From NCBI RefSeq assembly GCF_014204795.1, contig NZ_JACHMB010000001.1, forward strand, positions 1,240,001 to 1,304,000: a DNA stretch of 64,000 nucleotides, given 5' to 3'. The DNA comes from Nonomuraea jabiensis (GTDB taxonomy: Bacteria > Actinomycetota > Actinomycetes > Streptosporangiales > Streptosporangiaceae). The position numbers were made by a program, and so were the translations under genes. The notes below the pieces were generated by a model. It was not told where the DNA came from. It made no database searches and saw nothing but the letters and a program-made list of their open reading frames with translations. Below are positions 40,942 through 49,124 of the stretch, one piece after another; the stretch's first letter is position 1, and each line of letters begins with the position of its first letter.

Positions 40942-41613
40942 ATGTTCAAGCCGTACACCACAGCCGTGGTCTTCGTGATCACGGCGGTCCCCAGCCTCCT
41001 CCAGCTCGCGATCTCCGGCCTGGAGCCCGCCCTGATGCGGAACCCGGCGGCGATCGCCGAGGGTGAGTGGTGGCGGCTGGGGACGGCGCTGGTGGTGCAG
41101 GACGGCGGTGTGCTGGGCACCTTGTTCAACCTGGTGTGCCTCGCGGTGCTCGGCTACTTCGCCGAGCGGGCGTTCGGCCCGGCCCGCTGGCTCGCCCTGT
41201 ACGCCGCGGGCGCCGTGGCCGGGGAGGCGGCCGGATATCTCCTGAACGATCCGGGGGCGGGCAATTCGATCGCCGTCTGCGGCCTGGCCGGCGGCCTCGC
41301 GGTGGCCGCCTGCGACAGGCTGGGCCGCGCGCTGGGCGCGTACTACGCGCTCGTCCTGGGCGCCTCGCTCGTCATGGGCCTGGGCACGTGGGGCGTCATC
41401 GTCATGGTCGCCGTGGCGGTGGCCGGTTCCCAGCTGGTGGGCAAGCGCGAACGCCTGCCCCTCTGGCTCTTCGCCGCCGTCGCCGTCCCCGCTGCGGGGG
41501 TGCTGGCCGCGTTGGCGGACCTCCACGGGGTCGCGCTGCTGAGCGGCATCGTCGCGGGATGGATCTCGAAGGGAACCTCCCTTTCGACGTCCAGGAGTAC
41601 GAAGCCCGCGTGA
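40942..41613 (+). CDS. Rhomboid-like membrane protein
   Basis: 223 residues, six or seven membrane helices. EWWRLGTALVVQDGG, LFNLVCLAVLGYFAERAFGPARWLALY and GNSIAVCGLAGGLAVAA follow the rhomboid plan: helix 1, the loop and helix 2 segment, then the GxSG position. The catalytic GxSG is GNSI here, with Ser kept but Gly lost, and the final helix has DLHGVALLSGIVAGW where the catalytic His is usually found three to four residues later. An active intramembrane protease or an inactive rhomboid pseudoprotease are both possible. The substrate is unknown. Confidence 0.65.
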   Translation: MFKPYTTAVVFVITAVPSLLQLAISGLEPALMRNPAAIAEGEWWRLGTALVVQDGGVLGTLFNLVCLAVLGYFAERAFGPARWLALYAAGAVAGEAAGYLLNDPGAGNSIAVCGLAGGLAVAACDRLGRALGAYYALVLGASLVMGLGTWGVIVMVAVAVAGSQLVGKRERLPLWLFAAVAVPAAGVLAALADLHGVALLSGIVAGWISKGTSLSTSRSTKPA

Positions 41614-41680
41614 CGTCCTAAGAGTTCTCTGTGGATCGGCGGCCCCCGGCGGCGCGCACGCCCACGTCGGGGTGCCCCGG

Positions 41681-41713
41681 CTCACAGACAACTCACAGAC
41701 TCCTCAGAACTCC
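41681..41713 (+). promoter_or_regulatory. Three 11-bp direct repeats before the ABC operon
   Basis: CTCACAGACAA, CTCACAGACTC and CTCAGAACTCC follow each other without gaps, ending 28 bp before the ABC ATPase start. Eleven-bp tandem repeats are the usual binding pattern of OmpR-type response regulators, and one is encoded 1.7 kb downstream in the same cluster. The upstream AGAGTTCTCTGTG (41624-41636 region) carries a related half site in reverse. Confidence 0.55.
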
Positions 41714-41740
41714 CCCAACCGCCGGCCGCACGCTGGACCC

Positions 41741-42640
41741 ATGATCCAGCTCGACGGACTGACCAAACGCCACGGCGACGTGCTCGCCGTGGACGATCTC
41801 ACCTTCACGGTGCGCCCGGGGCTCGTCACCGGCTTCCTGGGCCCGAACGGCGCGGGCAAGACCACCACGATGCGCATGGTCCTCGGCCTCGACCTGCCCA
41901 CCTCGGGCACCGCCACGATCAACGGCCGTGCCCACCACGAGCTCCGCCACCCGCTGCGCGAGGTCGGATCGATGCTGGAGGCGCAGGCCGTGCACCCGAG
42001 GCGCAGCGCGTACAAGCATCTGCTCTACCTCGCCCAGACGAACGCCATCCCCGACGTCCGCGTCGCCGAGGTGCTGGACCTGGTCGGGCTCACGGCGGTG
42101 GCGGGCAGGAAGGCGGGCGAGTTCTCGCTGGGCATGGGGCAGCGGCTGGGAATCGCCGCGGCGCTGCTGGGGGATCCGCCGGTGCTGATGCTCGACGAGC
42201 CGGTCAACGGCCTCGACCCCGAAGGCGTCCTGTGGATCCGCACGCTCATCCGCGGGCTGGCCGCGGAAGGGCGCACGGTGCTGGTGTCCAGCCACCTGAT
42301 GAGCGAGATGGCGCTGACGGCGGACCGCCTCGTGGTGATCGGCAAGGGCCGGCTCATCGCGGAGGGGGACATCGGCGACTTCACCGAGGGCGGGGCGGCG
42401 GTGTTCGTACGAACGCCCGACGCCGCCTCCTTCACCCGGCGCCTGGAGCTGTCCGGCGCCCACGTCCAGCCCGGCGGCGCCGACGAGCTGCTGGTCACGG
42501 GCATGACGGCACCCGACGTCGGGCGGCTGGCGGCGGCCGAGGGCGTGCCGCTGTTCGAGCTGGCCCCCCGCCGCGCGTCGCTGGAGGAGACGTTCATGGA
42601 GCTCACTCGGGAGAGCGTCGAGTACGGGGCGGCACGATGA
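41741..42640 (+). CDS. ABC transporter ATP-binding protein
   Basis: A 299-residue DRI/BcrA-type ATPase. Walker A GPNGAGKTTT (about residue 36), Q-loop, signature FSLGMGQRLGIA, Walker B VLMLDEPVNGLDPEG and H-loop VLVSSHL are all present. A C-terminal extension ends with LEETFMELTRES, common in bacteriocin/antibiotic export ATPases. The stop overlaps the permease start (ATGA). Export of a peptide or drug, or self-protection, is the likely role, in view of the coupled two-component system downstream. ATG 41741 has only a weak ribosome site. Confidence 0.9.
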   Translation: MIQLDGLTKRHGDVLAVDDLTFTVRPGLVTGFLGPNGAGKTTTMRMVLGLDLPTSGTATINGRAHHELRHPLREVGSMLEAQAVHPRRSAYKHLLYLAQTNAIPDVRVAEVLDLVGLTAVAGRKAGEFSLGMGQRLGIAAALLGDPPVLMLDEPVNGLDPEGVLWIRTLIRGLAAEGRTVLVSSHLMSEMALTADRLVVIGKGRLIAEGDIGDFTEGGAAVFVRTPDAASFTRRLELSGAHVQPGGADELLVTGMTAPDVGRLAAAEGVPLFELAPRRASLEETFMELTRESVEYGAAR

Positions 42641-43401
42641 TCGACGCGGGGGTGCTGAAGGCGGAGTGGACCAAGTTCAGCAGCATCAGGTCCACCATGG
42701 TGCTGTCGGCGGCGACCGCCGCCGTCGCGGGGCTGCTGGGGTGGCTGTTCAGCAGCACGGCGGCCAAGGAGTACGCCACGGCCACGCCGCAGGAGCGGCT
42801 CGACTTCCAGCCGCTGGACCTGGGCATGCGCGGGGTGTTCATCGTGCAGCTGCTGGTGGCGGCGCTGGGCGTGCTGGTGGCCTCCTCCGAGTACGGCTCC
42901 GGCACGATGCGGGCCACCCTGGCCGCCGTGAGCAGCCGCGGCCGGCTGCTGGCGGCCAAGTGCGGGATCACCGTGCTGACCGCGTTGCCGGTGAGCGTGG
43001 CCGCGGTGTGGCTGATGTTCGCGACGAGCCAGATGACGCTGTCCGCGGGCGGAGCGCCGGCTGTCATGCCGGGCGATCCTGTCGCGCTGCGGCTGCTGCT
43101 GTTCGGGCCGCTCGTGCTGACGCTCCTGGCGCTGTTCGGCCTGTCGCTGGGTTTCCTGCTGCGCGGCACGGCCGCCGCCGCGAACGTCAGCACCGCCTTC
43201 CTCCTGCTCCCCGTCATGGCCGGCGCGTCGCCCGGCTTCCTGCGCGATCTCATCGGCGTCTACTGGCCGAGCATGGCCGCCCTCCAGGCCGTCTCCGGGA
43301 AATCCGAGCTGCCGGGGGCGCTGGGGTTCGGGCTGCTGGCCGGGTTCGTGGCGGTCATGCTGGTCGCCGCGTACGTCCAGCTCAAGAATCGCGACGCCTG
43401 A
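42637..43401 (+). CDS. ABC-2 type permease
   Basis: 254 residues with six membrane helices (start at about residues 20, 68, 110, 150, 180 and 228). The AEWTKFSSIRSTMVLSAA N-terminus and the SSEYGSGTMRATLAAV loop after helix 2 are typical for the actinobacterial BcrB-like family. It forms the membrane part of the exporter with the preceding ATPase, with translational coupling through ATGA. The response regulator gene follows 27 bp downstream. Confidence 0.88.
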   Translation: MIDAGVLKAEWTKFSSIRSTMVLSAATAAVAGLLGWLFSSTAAKEYATATPQERLDFQPLDLGMRGVFIVQLLVAALGVLVASSEYGSGTMRATLAAVSSRGRLLAAKCGITVLTALPVSVAAVWLMFATSQMTLSAGGAPAVMPGDPVALRLLLFGPLVLTLLALFGLSLGFLLRGTAAAANVSTAFLLLPVMAGASPGFLRDLIGVYWPSMAALQAVSGKSELPGALGFGLLAGFVAVMLVAAYVQLKNRDA

Positions 43402-43428
43402 CTACGCTGGACCGGGGAGGTGCCTCTC

Positions 43429-44130
43429 GTGGGAGAACGGCTGCTCGTGGTCGACGACGAGCCCACCGTCAAGGAGCTGCTCTCCGCGACGCTGCGGTTC
43501 GCCGGCTTCACGGTGAGCTCGGCCGACAACGGCGCGCAGGCGCTGGAGTCGGCCCGCCGTGACCCGCCGGACCTGGTCCTGCTCGATGTCATGCTGCCTG
43601 ATCTCGATGGGTTCGAGGTGATCCGCCGGCTGCGGAGCCTGCCCAGGGGCGGCGGGCGGCCCGGTCCGGTGCCCGTGCTGTTCCTCACGGCGCGGGACGC
43701 CACGGCCGACAAGATCAACGGGCTGCGGCTGGGCGGCGACGACTACGTTACCAAGCCGTTCGACCTGGAGGAGCTGCTGGCCCGCATCAGGGCCATCCTC
43801 CGCCGCACGGGCGCGACCCCCGACGACTCCACGCTGGTGGTCGGGGACCTCGAGGTCGATCCCGACGGCCACCAGGTCACCCGGGCCGGACGTCCGGTAC
43901 GGCTGTCGCCCACGGAGTTCCGCCTCCTGCTCCACCTGGTGCTCAACGCCGGCCGGGTGCTGCCCAAGTCCCAGATCCTGGAGCACGTGTGGCGCTACGA
44001 CTTCGCCGGCGACACGAGCATCGTGGACACGTACGTGAGCTACCTGCGGCGCAAGCTCGACGCCGGCGAGCCCAAGCTGATCCACACCGTCCACGGCGTC
44101 GGCTACGTCCTGCGCAAGCCCAAGCGATGA
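43429..44130 (+). CDS. OmpR-family response regulator
   Basis: 233 residues. The receiver has VVDDEP, phospho-Asp in LVLLDVMLPDLDGF (about residue 51), Thr in FLTARD and Lys in VTKPFDLEELLARI. The winged-helix effector (VRLSPTEFRLLLHLVLNAGRVLPKSQILEHVW, then SYLRRKLDAG and HTVHGVGYVLRKP) is complete. GTG 43429 is chosen over GTG 43420 because GGGGAGG lies 8 bp before it. The stop overlaps the kinase start (ATGA). The tandem 11-bp repeats at 41681 are candidate sites. Confidence 0.93.
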   Translation: MGERLLVVDDEPTVKELLSATLRFAGFTVSSADNGAQALESARRDPPDLVLLDVMLPDLDGFEVIRRLRSLPRGGGRPGPVPVLFLTARDATADKINGLRLGGDDYVTKPFDLEELLARIRAILRRTGATPDDSTLVVGDLEVDPDGHQVTRAGRPVRLSPTEFRLLLHLVLNAGRVLPKSQILEHVWRYDFAGDTSIVDTYVSYLRRKLDAGEPKLIHTVHGVGYVLRKPKR

Positions 44131-45605
44131 TCGGCCGGCTGTCGCTCGCCGCCCGGCTGCTGGCCATCGCGGTCGCGCTGCTGGTGGTCGGCCTGGTGGT
44201 GATCAGCTCGGTGGTGCTGCGCCAGCTCGAGACCCAGCTCATGGCGCGCGTCGACGCCCAGCTGGAGCCGATGGGCAAGGCGGCGTCCGCGATCCCGCCG
44301 GACCTGGTCGTCAAGCTGTCGCGCAGCCCGCTTCCTGCCGGGCAGTTCGACCTGATGGGGAAGGGGTTCGTGGCCTATTTGGCGGCGGACGGGTCCGTGC
44401 TCCGCGAGCTCGGCGACCTCGCCGGGCCCGCGCTGCCCCGGCTCGACAGCGCCGCGGTGGCGGCCCGGGACGGGCAGCCGTTCACGGTGAACGGCATGGA
44501 CGGCGACGAGTGGCGGGCGGTGGCGCTGCCCCGCCCCGGTTCCCTTGGGACCAGGCTCGGTCCGGCCGATCACACCGCGGTGGTGGCCGCGGTCTCGCTC
44601 GCCGAGATGCACACCACGATCGACCGCCTCCGGGTGGCCTGCCTCCTCACGGGCGCCGTCCTGCTCGGCGTGCTGGCGCTCGTCGGCGGGGTCGCCATCA
44701 GGGCCGGGCTGGCGCCGCTGCGCCGGGTGGAGGAGACGGCGGCGGCCATCGCGGACGGCGACCTGACCAGGCGCGTGCCCGAGCCGGCCGGCCTCTCCAC
44801 CGAGGTGGGCCGGCTGGCCCGCTCGCTCAACAAGATGCTGGCCCAGATCGAGCAGGGCGTCGCGGCGAAGGTGGAGTCGGAGGCCAGGATGCGCAGGTTC
44901 GTGGCGGACGTCAGCCACGAGCTGCGCACCCCGCTGTTCGGCATCAAGGGCTTCTCGGAGCTCTACCGCATGGGCGGCACCGAGGCCGGGCCCGCGCTGG
45001 CCCGCATCGAGAGCGAGTCGGGCCGCCTGGCCCGGCTGGTGGAGGATCTGCTGCTACTCGCCAGTCTCGACGAGAGCGACGGGCCGGGGCTCGAGCTCAC
45101 CCCCATGGACCTCCGTACGCTGGCCGCCGACGCCCGCCACGACTTCGCAGCGCTCGCCCCGTCCAGGCCCGTCGCCTTCACCGGCCCGTCCGGCGGCCCG
45201 GCCGCGTCCGCACCCGTACTGGGCGACGAGGCCCGCCTGCGACAGGTCGTCAGCAACCTCGTCGGCAACGCCATCACCCACACGCCCGCCGGCACCCCGG
45301 TGCGGATCGGCGTCGGGACGGACGGCGGGGAGTCGGTCCTGGTCATCGAGGACGAGGGGCCGGGGCTGAGCCCCGAGGAGGAGGCCCGCGTCTTCGACCG
45401 CTTCTACCGCGCGGACGCCTCCCGCGCACGGGCGACGGGGGGTGCGGGGCTCGGGCTGGCGATCGTCCGCTCCATCGTCACGGCGCATGGGGGGCGGGTG
45501 GAGGTCCGCTCCGCGCCGGGCAAGGGCACGGCCTTCCAGGTCCGCCTCCCCGCGACCGCTGAAACCGGCGCCCTCTCGTCGACCGCCCTTCCGCTGCGTA
45601 CCTGA
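44127..45605 (+). CDS. Sensor histidine kinase
   Basis: 492 residues with two membrane helices (about 10-32 and 168-195) around an extracytoplasmic sensor of about 135 residues, then HAMP, the dimerisation helix with FVADVSHELRTPLFGIKGF (phospho-His about 268) and the ATPase domain with RQVVSNLVGNAITHTP, VIEDEGPGLSP and TGGAGLGLAIV. This is the common two-component type paired with OmpR regulators. Coupled to the response regulator by ATGA and placed downstream of the ABC exporter; the signal is unknown. A hairpin follows the stop. Confidence 0.93.
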   Translation: MIGRLSLAARLLAIAVALLVVGLVVISSVVLRQLETQLMARVDAQLEPMGKAASAIPPDLVVKLSRSPLPAGQFDLMGKGFVAYLAADGSVLRELGDLAGPALPRLDSAAVAARDGQPFTVNGMDGDEWRAVALPRPGSLGTRLGPADHTAVVAAVSLAEMHTTIDRLRVACLLTGAVLLGVLALVGGVAIRAGLAPLRRVEETAAAIADGDLTRRVPEPAGLSTEVGRLARSLNKMLAQIEQGVAAKVESEARMRRFVADVSHELRTPLFGIKGFSELYRMGGTEAGPALARIESESGRLARLVEDLLLLASLDESDGPGLELTPMDLRTLAADARHDFAALAPSRPVAFTGPSGGPAASAPVLGDEARLRQVVSNLVGNAITHTPAGTPVRIGVGTDGGESVLVIEDEGPGLSPEEEARVFDRFYRADASRARATGGAGLGLAIVRSIVTAHGGRVEVRSAPGKGTAFQVRLPATAETGALSSTALPLRT

Positions 45606-45630
45606 GCAGGGCAGGAAACACTTGTGGGTG

Positions 45631-45661
45631 GTGCCGGACACCTAATGAGGTGTACCGGCAC
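45631..45661 (+). terminator. Hairpin after the kinase gene
   Basis: GTGCCGG-ACACCT and AGGTGT-A-CCGGCAC pair over 13 bp with one bulged A and an AATG loop, followed by TTTT. It ends about 20 bp before the sigma factor start, so it can be a terminator for the ABC/two-component operon or act on the sigma gene's own leader. The short T-run leaves both options open. Confidence 0.6.
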
Positions 45662-45681
45662 TTTTCGATGAGGAGACACCT

Positions 45682-46233
45682 GTGCAAGATCCACGCGTGC
45701 CCCCCGACACGCGAGATCGTTTCGAGGCGCTCTGCCTCGCCTGCTATCCGGCGATACATCGCTATGCGCTACGCCGTACCGATTCGGTGGACGACGTCGC
45801 CGATCTGATCGCGGAGACCTTTCTCGCCGCGTGGCGGCGGCTGGACGACGTCCCGGACGGCGACGCCGCCCTGCTGTGGCTGTACGGCGTGGCACGCCGC
45901 GTCCTGGCCAACCACCGCCGCGGGGAGTCGCGCCGCAGCGCGCTGGCCGCGCGGCTCCGCGACGAACTCGCCGTCGGCCAGGAGACTGCGCCCGCCGATC
46001 CGCGGACCGACGCTCTGCGCGCCGCCTTTGACGCTCTGAGCCCGGCCGACCGGGAGGTGCTCGCGCTGGCCGGCTGGGAAGGGCTGACCGGCCCGCAGAT
46101 CGCCACGGTACTGGGCTGCAGCAGCACCGCCGCCCGGCTCCGGCTGCACAAGGCCCGCAAACGACTCGCCCGGCTGCTCGGCACGACGGACGAGGCCCCC
46201 GTAATGACCCCGCTGAGAGGAGAAACACGATGA
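45682..46233 (+). CDS. ECF-type RNA polymerase sigma factor
   Basis: 183 residues with sigma-70 region 2 (ALCLACYPAIHRYALRRT, then DVADLIAETFLAAWRRL, about residues 15-60) and region 4 (LSPADREVLALAGWEGLTGPQIATVLGCSSTAARLRLHKARKRLARLL, about 115-165). There is no region 1 or 3. The start is GTG 45682 behind GAGGAG. The stop overlaps the ATG of the membrane-anchored partner gene (ATGA), the normal arrangement of sigma and anti-sigma or sigma and accessory protein. Regulon and signal are unknown. Confidence 0.9.
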   Translation: MQDPRVPPDTRDRFEALCLACYPAIHRYALRRTDSVDDVADLIAETFLAAWRRLDDVPDGDAALLWLYGVARRVLANHRRGESRRSALAARLRDELAVGQETAPADPRTDALRAAFDALSPADREVLALAGWEGLTGPQIATVLGCSSTAARLRLHKARKRLARLLGTTDEAPVMTPLRGETR

Positions 46234-47021
46234 ACAAGATCGACCGCATGGTGTCCGCCATCGATCCGGCCGCTGAATTCAGCGAGCCTTCCATGAGCCA
46301 GGGTGCCCACGACCTCCTTGAGGAGATCGTGGCGACGCCGCCCGCGCCCCGCCGCGCATCCTGGCTGCCCGGCAGGCGGATCGCCGTCGCCGAAACCGGG
46401 CAGGCCCACCCGTCCCCGGCGATCACCGCGGCGGCGCCGCGACATGGTCCTTCCCCCCTGCGTCGTCGCCTGCTGGGGGGCGCGGCGCTCGCCAGCATCG
46501 CCGCAGCCGCGGCGGTGGTCGTGCCGCTGGTCCCCGGATCAGAGAGTGCGGCGTATGCGGTGGTGAAGAAGTCCGACGGCACCGTTCAGGTGACGGTCAA
46601 TGAGTTCCGGGACCCTGAAGGGCTGGAGGCCAAGCTCGATGCTGCGGGAATCACGGCTGACGTGACGTTCACCGAGGCGCACAAGAAATGCGCGCCTGGC
46701 CGCTTCGTCGGCGCGGACCTGGCCTACGATCCACCGAGCACCCGGAACATGACCGAACAGGAGCGCAAGGAGTTCGACAAGCCGGACAACTGGCGCTCCC
46801 GCGACGCCGCCACGCCGATCAACCGGAACACCTTCCTGATCTCGCCCCGTTTCATTCGGCCGGGAGAGACGCTGGTCCTGGAATTTCGACCGGGTAACTA
46901 CCCGGGGATGGACTGGGCGCTCGGCACCTATCTGGCCAAGGCAGGCAGTCCGGTCGCGCCCTGCAAACTCGTGACCGCCGAATCCGATGAAGCGGGCGTC
47001 AGGGAGATGGCCGGGAACTGA
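46230..47021 (+). CDS. Membrane-anchored partner of the ECF sigma factor
   Basis: 263 residues. A cytoplasmic N-terminus (1-70) with a conserved-looking short helix HDLLEEIVATP precedes RRRLLGGAALASIAAAAAVVVPLV (a single helix, about 75-100). The external domain (about 100-263) has no zinc-binding HxxxCxxC anti-sigma motif and no known enzyme features; two Cys (KKCAPG and APCKLV) may form a disulfide. This layout is like the CU044_5270 family proteins often found after actinobacterial sigma genes. It may be an unconventional anti-sigma factor, inferred only from coupling with the sigma gene. Confidence 0.65.
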   Translation: MNKIDRMVSAIDPAAEFSEPSMSQGAHDLLEEIVATPPAPRRASWLPGRRIAVAETGQAHPSPAITAAAPRHGPSPLRRRLLGGAALASIAAAAAVVVPLVPGSESAAYAVVKKSDGTVQVTVNEFRDPEGLEAKLDAAGITADVTFTEAHKKCAPGRFVGADLAYDPPSTRNMTEQERKEFDKPDNWRSRDAATPINRNTFLISPRFIRPGETLVLEFRPGNYPGMDWALGTYLAKAGSPVAPCKLVTAESDEAGVREMAGN

Positions 47022-47027
47022 TCGTGA

Positions 47028-47076
47028 GCCGGTGGGGTACGGCGATGTGCACAGGGGCGCGCCGTACCCCACCGGC
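47028..47076 (+). terminator. Long perfect hairpin after the sigma operon
   Basis: GCCGGTGGGGTACGGCG (47028-47044) and CGCCGTACCCCACCGGC (47060-47076) pair perfectly over 17 bp around a 15-nt loop, starting 7 bp past the stop codon at 47021. It has no T-run. Strength and position make it the likely terminator of the sigma operon. Confidence 0.75.
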
Positions 47077-47271
47077 AGGCCTGTTCGGACGCTGGAGGGA
47101 GCTTGATCGCGGGTCTCACGTCGGCCTGATGACACCGCAGTCCCCTGCAGACGGGTTGATCACCACAAGTATCACCACCACAACGACGGTCGACGAGTCC
47201 GCTCTTGACTGTCAGCCTGTCACTTCGAAACCCCGAGTTCCTACCGCACTATGTGTCACACAATTGACGGC

Positions 47272-47568
47272 ATGGCCACGGGATCCGAGAAGCCGAAGCT
47301 GCCGCCAGAGGACGTGACCGTGTCGGCCGACACCATGGTGGGCAAGACCGTGACGTTGCGCAGTTCAACCGTCGCGCGGGTGGAGGCCCGCACTGGCAGC
47401 CGCGGCTTCTCCGCTTACGTCGATGGAGCGGTGGCTCGCCAGCTCGCCATGGACGATATTCAGGACGTTTTGGACGGGGCCACTACCTGGCTGGGACCCG
47501 TCAGCGACGAAACAATAGCCGAGGCCGAGCAAGCGTGGAGAGAGTCCGAACGTTGGCGACGCGAGTGA
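47272..47568 (+). CDS. Orphan ribbon-helix-helix antitoxin-like protein
   Basis: 98 residues, ATG 47272 (no strong ribosome site). VTLRSSTVARVEARTGSRGFSAYVDGAVARQLAMDDIQDVL (about residues 33-73) fits the ribbon-helix-helix DNA-binding module of VapB/CopG antitoxins, and GPVSDETIAEAEQAWRESE fits their toxin-binding tail. No toxin follows on the plus strand; instead PIN-toxin debris is found on the other strand. It may be a solitary regulator or a leftover. Codon use is slightly less GC-rich than neighbours. Confidence 0.6.
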   Translation: MATGSEKPKLPPEDVTVSADTMVGKTVTLRSSTVARVEARTGSRGFSAYVDGAVARQLAMDDIQDVLDGATTWLGPVSDETIAEAEQAWRESERWRRE

Positions 47569-47569
47569 C

Positions 47570-47913
47570 TCGCCCAGATCTCCAGCGAGGCAGGACTCGT
47601 CAGAGACAGCCTCGTCGATCGCGATCAACTTGAAGCGTTCGGCGAGTTGGTACGGGTCGAGTGGGCGGACGGACGTGTCGGGATCGCGAGCATGGAGCAC
47701 CACCGAGGCTGAGTTCCCCGAGCGTCACCACCGACATCTCCTACGCGAACCGACTGGCGTCGAAGTACGCCGCTGCCAATCCGATGAAGCCCGACGCATC
47801 AATCAGCGCGCGCTTGCGCGGCACCACGGCAGATCGTCCGTCGTCTTGATGAGAGCGTCCCGAAGGTCCTCAACGCGCCGCACCACCTTCTTGCGCGGTT
47901 TCTGGGCGCTCAT
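47570..47913 (-). pseudogene. Decayed toxin-antitoxin locus (PIN toxin fragments)
   Basis: Three frames are needed on the minus strand. From ATG 47913: MSAQKPRKKVVRRVEDLRDA and on to a stop at about 47805, antitoxin-like in charge pattern. A shifted frame reads PRKRALIDASGFIGLAAAYF to a stop. Then MSVVTLGELSLG and, after another shift, VLHARDPDT and KLIAIDEAVSDE, which match the middle of VapC PIN domains (VVTLGELSLGVLHARDPDT is a familiar string). None is intact, and the end runs into the antisense of the orphan antitoxin. This is a relic, not a working gene. Confidence 0.5.
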
Positions 47914-47944
47914 GCTGCAACTCTAAGCTTCTGACCACGGCATA

Positions 47945-48130
47945 GACGGCTTTTCCCTCTTCGCATGGCCCACGCGAAGGTAATCGGCCGACGAATCGGC
48001 GAAGCGGGTTTTAGGCGGGGGTTTGGGGACCTCGCCCCCAAAGTCACAACCCGAGCCCCATGGCGCGAAGCGCCCCCACCCGCGAGGACCGCGCCTGCGA
48101 AGCCGGGGGTTTGAGGGGGTCGAGCCCGCC
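47945..48130. repeat. Hairpin-rich repeat element, copy A
   Basis: This segment and copy B at 49309-49510 are direct repeats of about 180 bp flanking the Rpn-type nuclease gene. Shared landmarks in order: TCCCTCTTCGCA, GACGAATCGGCGAAGCGG, TTTT-AGCGGGGGTTTGGGG hairpin, CCCCAAAGTCACA, CCGAGCCCC, GCGCGAAGCGCCCCC and GCGAGGACCGCGCCT, then GAAGCCGGGGGTTTG. Copy A's main hairpin is TTTGGGG and CCCCAAA (48022-48042). The next 100 bp to 48230 hold no supported gene. Confidence 0.7.
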
Positions 48131-48230
48131 GGGAGTGGGAACGGGCCGGGTGGCCGGCAGCGGCAGCAGAGCGGGATGGGTGAGCAGGGCGAAGCGGAAG
48201 GAGACGGCGAACCGCCGCGCCCTTGCCGTA

Positions 48231-49124
48231 CTAGCGGTGCTGTCCACCGGTCTCGTCGAACAGGTCCTCAACGGACTGGGCGGTCACCGCACGAGTGGCC
48301 CATGATTCCAACTGGGCCAGATCGGCGCAGGTCGAGATGCGGGTGCGCATGTCATCCGGAATGTCGAAGCCACGGGCGCCCAGCACCAGCAGAAGCATCC
48401 TGACCGCCTCCTCCGCTTTGCCCTTCGCTTCGCCTTCTGCCTGGCCGCGGCCATAGTGCTCGCGGGCGAAGGGGCTGTAGACGGGCCAGGTGGTGGACGT
48501 CATGATGATCTCCTCCAAGAGGCGTCGCACGTCGGGCGCGGACATGCTGTATGCGTATTCATAGTACTTCGCAGCGTGTTCATCGCGCAGCTCTCCCAGC
48601 GCCATGGCGAAAGCCTCCACCACCTTGCGGTCACGACCGTGGGCCATGACCGCCATGATCGCCAGCGCCGGGCGAGCCACAGCCTCCTGAGGATCGGTGA
48701 TGACCGGAATGTCATCCGGCCCCAGCACCTGTGCCTGCAGGCGGTAGCCGCTCAATCCGGAATCGATGGGCTGCGCGTAATGGTCGGCAACACCACGATC
48801 GGGGCAGACGAGCAAGACCGTGACATCACAGCGCAGCATGAGCCACAGTGCGGCAGCGTAGCGCGCCAATTGCCTAGGATCCTTGGTTTTGTCCTGCTGG
48901 ACCTCCAGGATGATGGCGTGCGCGGCGGTCTGCGGCGGCCCCAAGACAAGGATCAGGTCGGAGTTTATGTCGTCGGAGGGGCGAGTGTTGAAGGTGGACT
49001 TTTCCACCCGGACCAGCGGGGTGGCGGGCAACTCGACCCCTAGAAGATCGCGTAGGACCTCCACCGCCAGTTGGGGGCGGTCACTGAACATCTGAACGAG
49101 AGCGTCATGTCGGGGGGACGGCAT
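48231..49124 (-). CDS. Rpn-like PD-(D/E)XK nuclease family protein
   Basis: 297 residues of the Rpn/transposase-31-like group, common in actinobacteria as multicopy hypothetical genes. The nuclease core is DINSDLILVLGPPQ then HAIILEVQQDKTKDPRQLARYAAALWLMLRCDVTVLLVCPD (about residues 47-110): the Asp and Glu-x-Gln of PD-(D/E)XK are kept. The C-terminal part has a charged linker AEGEAKGKAEEAVRMLLLVLGARGF and RTRISTCADLAQLESWATRAVTAQSVEDLF. ATG 49124 has no ribosome site; TAGGT sits just before it, so it may be leaderless. The family is linked to RecA-independent recombination in Escherichia coli; here it lies between two copies of a repeat element. Confidence 0.75.
   Translation of the reverse strand: MPSPRHDALVQMFSDRPQLAVEVLRDLLGVELPATPLVRVEKSTFNTRPSDDINSDLILVLGPPQTAAHAIILEVQQDKTKDPRQLARYAAALWLMLRCDVTVLLVCPDRGVADHYAQPIDSGLSGYRLQAQVLGPDDIPVITDPQEAVARPALAIMAVMAHGRDRKVVEAFAMALGELRDEHAAKYYEYAYSMSAPDVRRLLEEIIMTSTTWPVYSPFAREHYGRGQAEGEAKGKAEEAVRMLLLVLGARGFDIPDDMRTRISTCADLAQLESWATRAVTAQSVEDLFDETGGQHR

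Noticed and set aside
47365..47703. 112-codon minus-strand frame with VLHARDPDT
   Set aside because: Only its first half resembles a PIN toxin; the second half is antisense to the antitoxin, so it is treated as part of the relic, not a gene.
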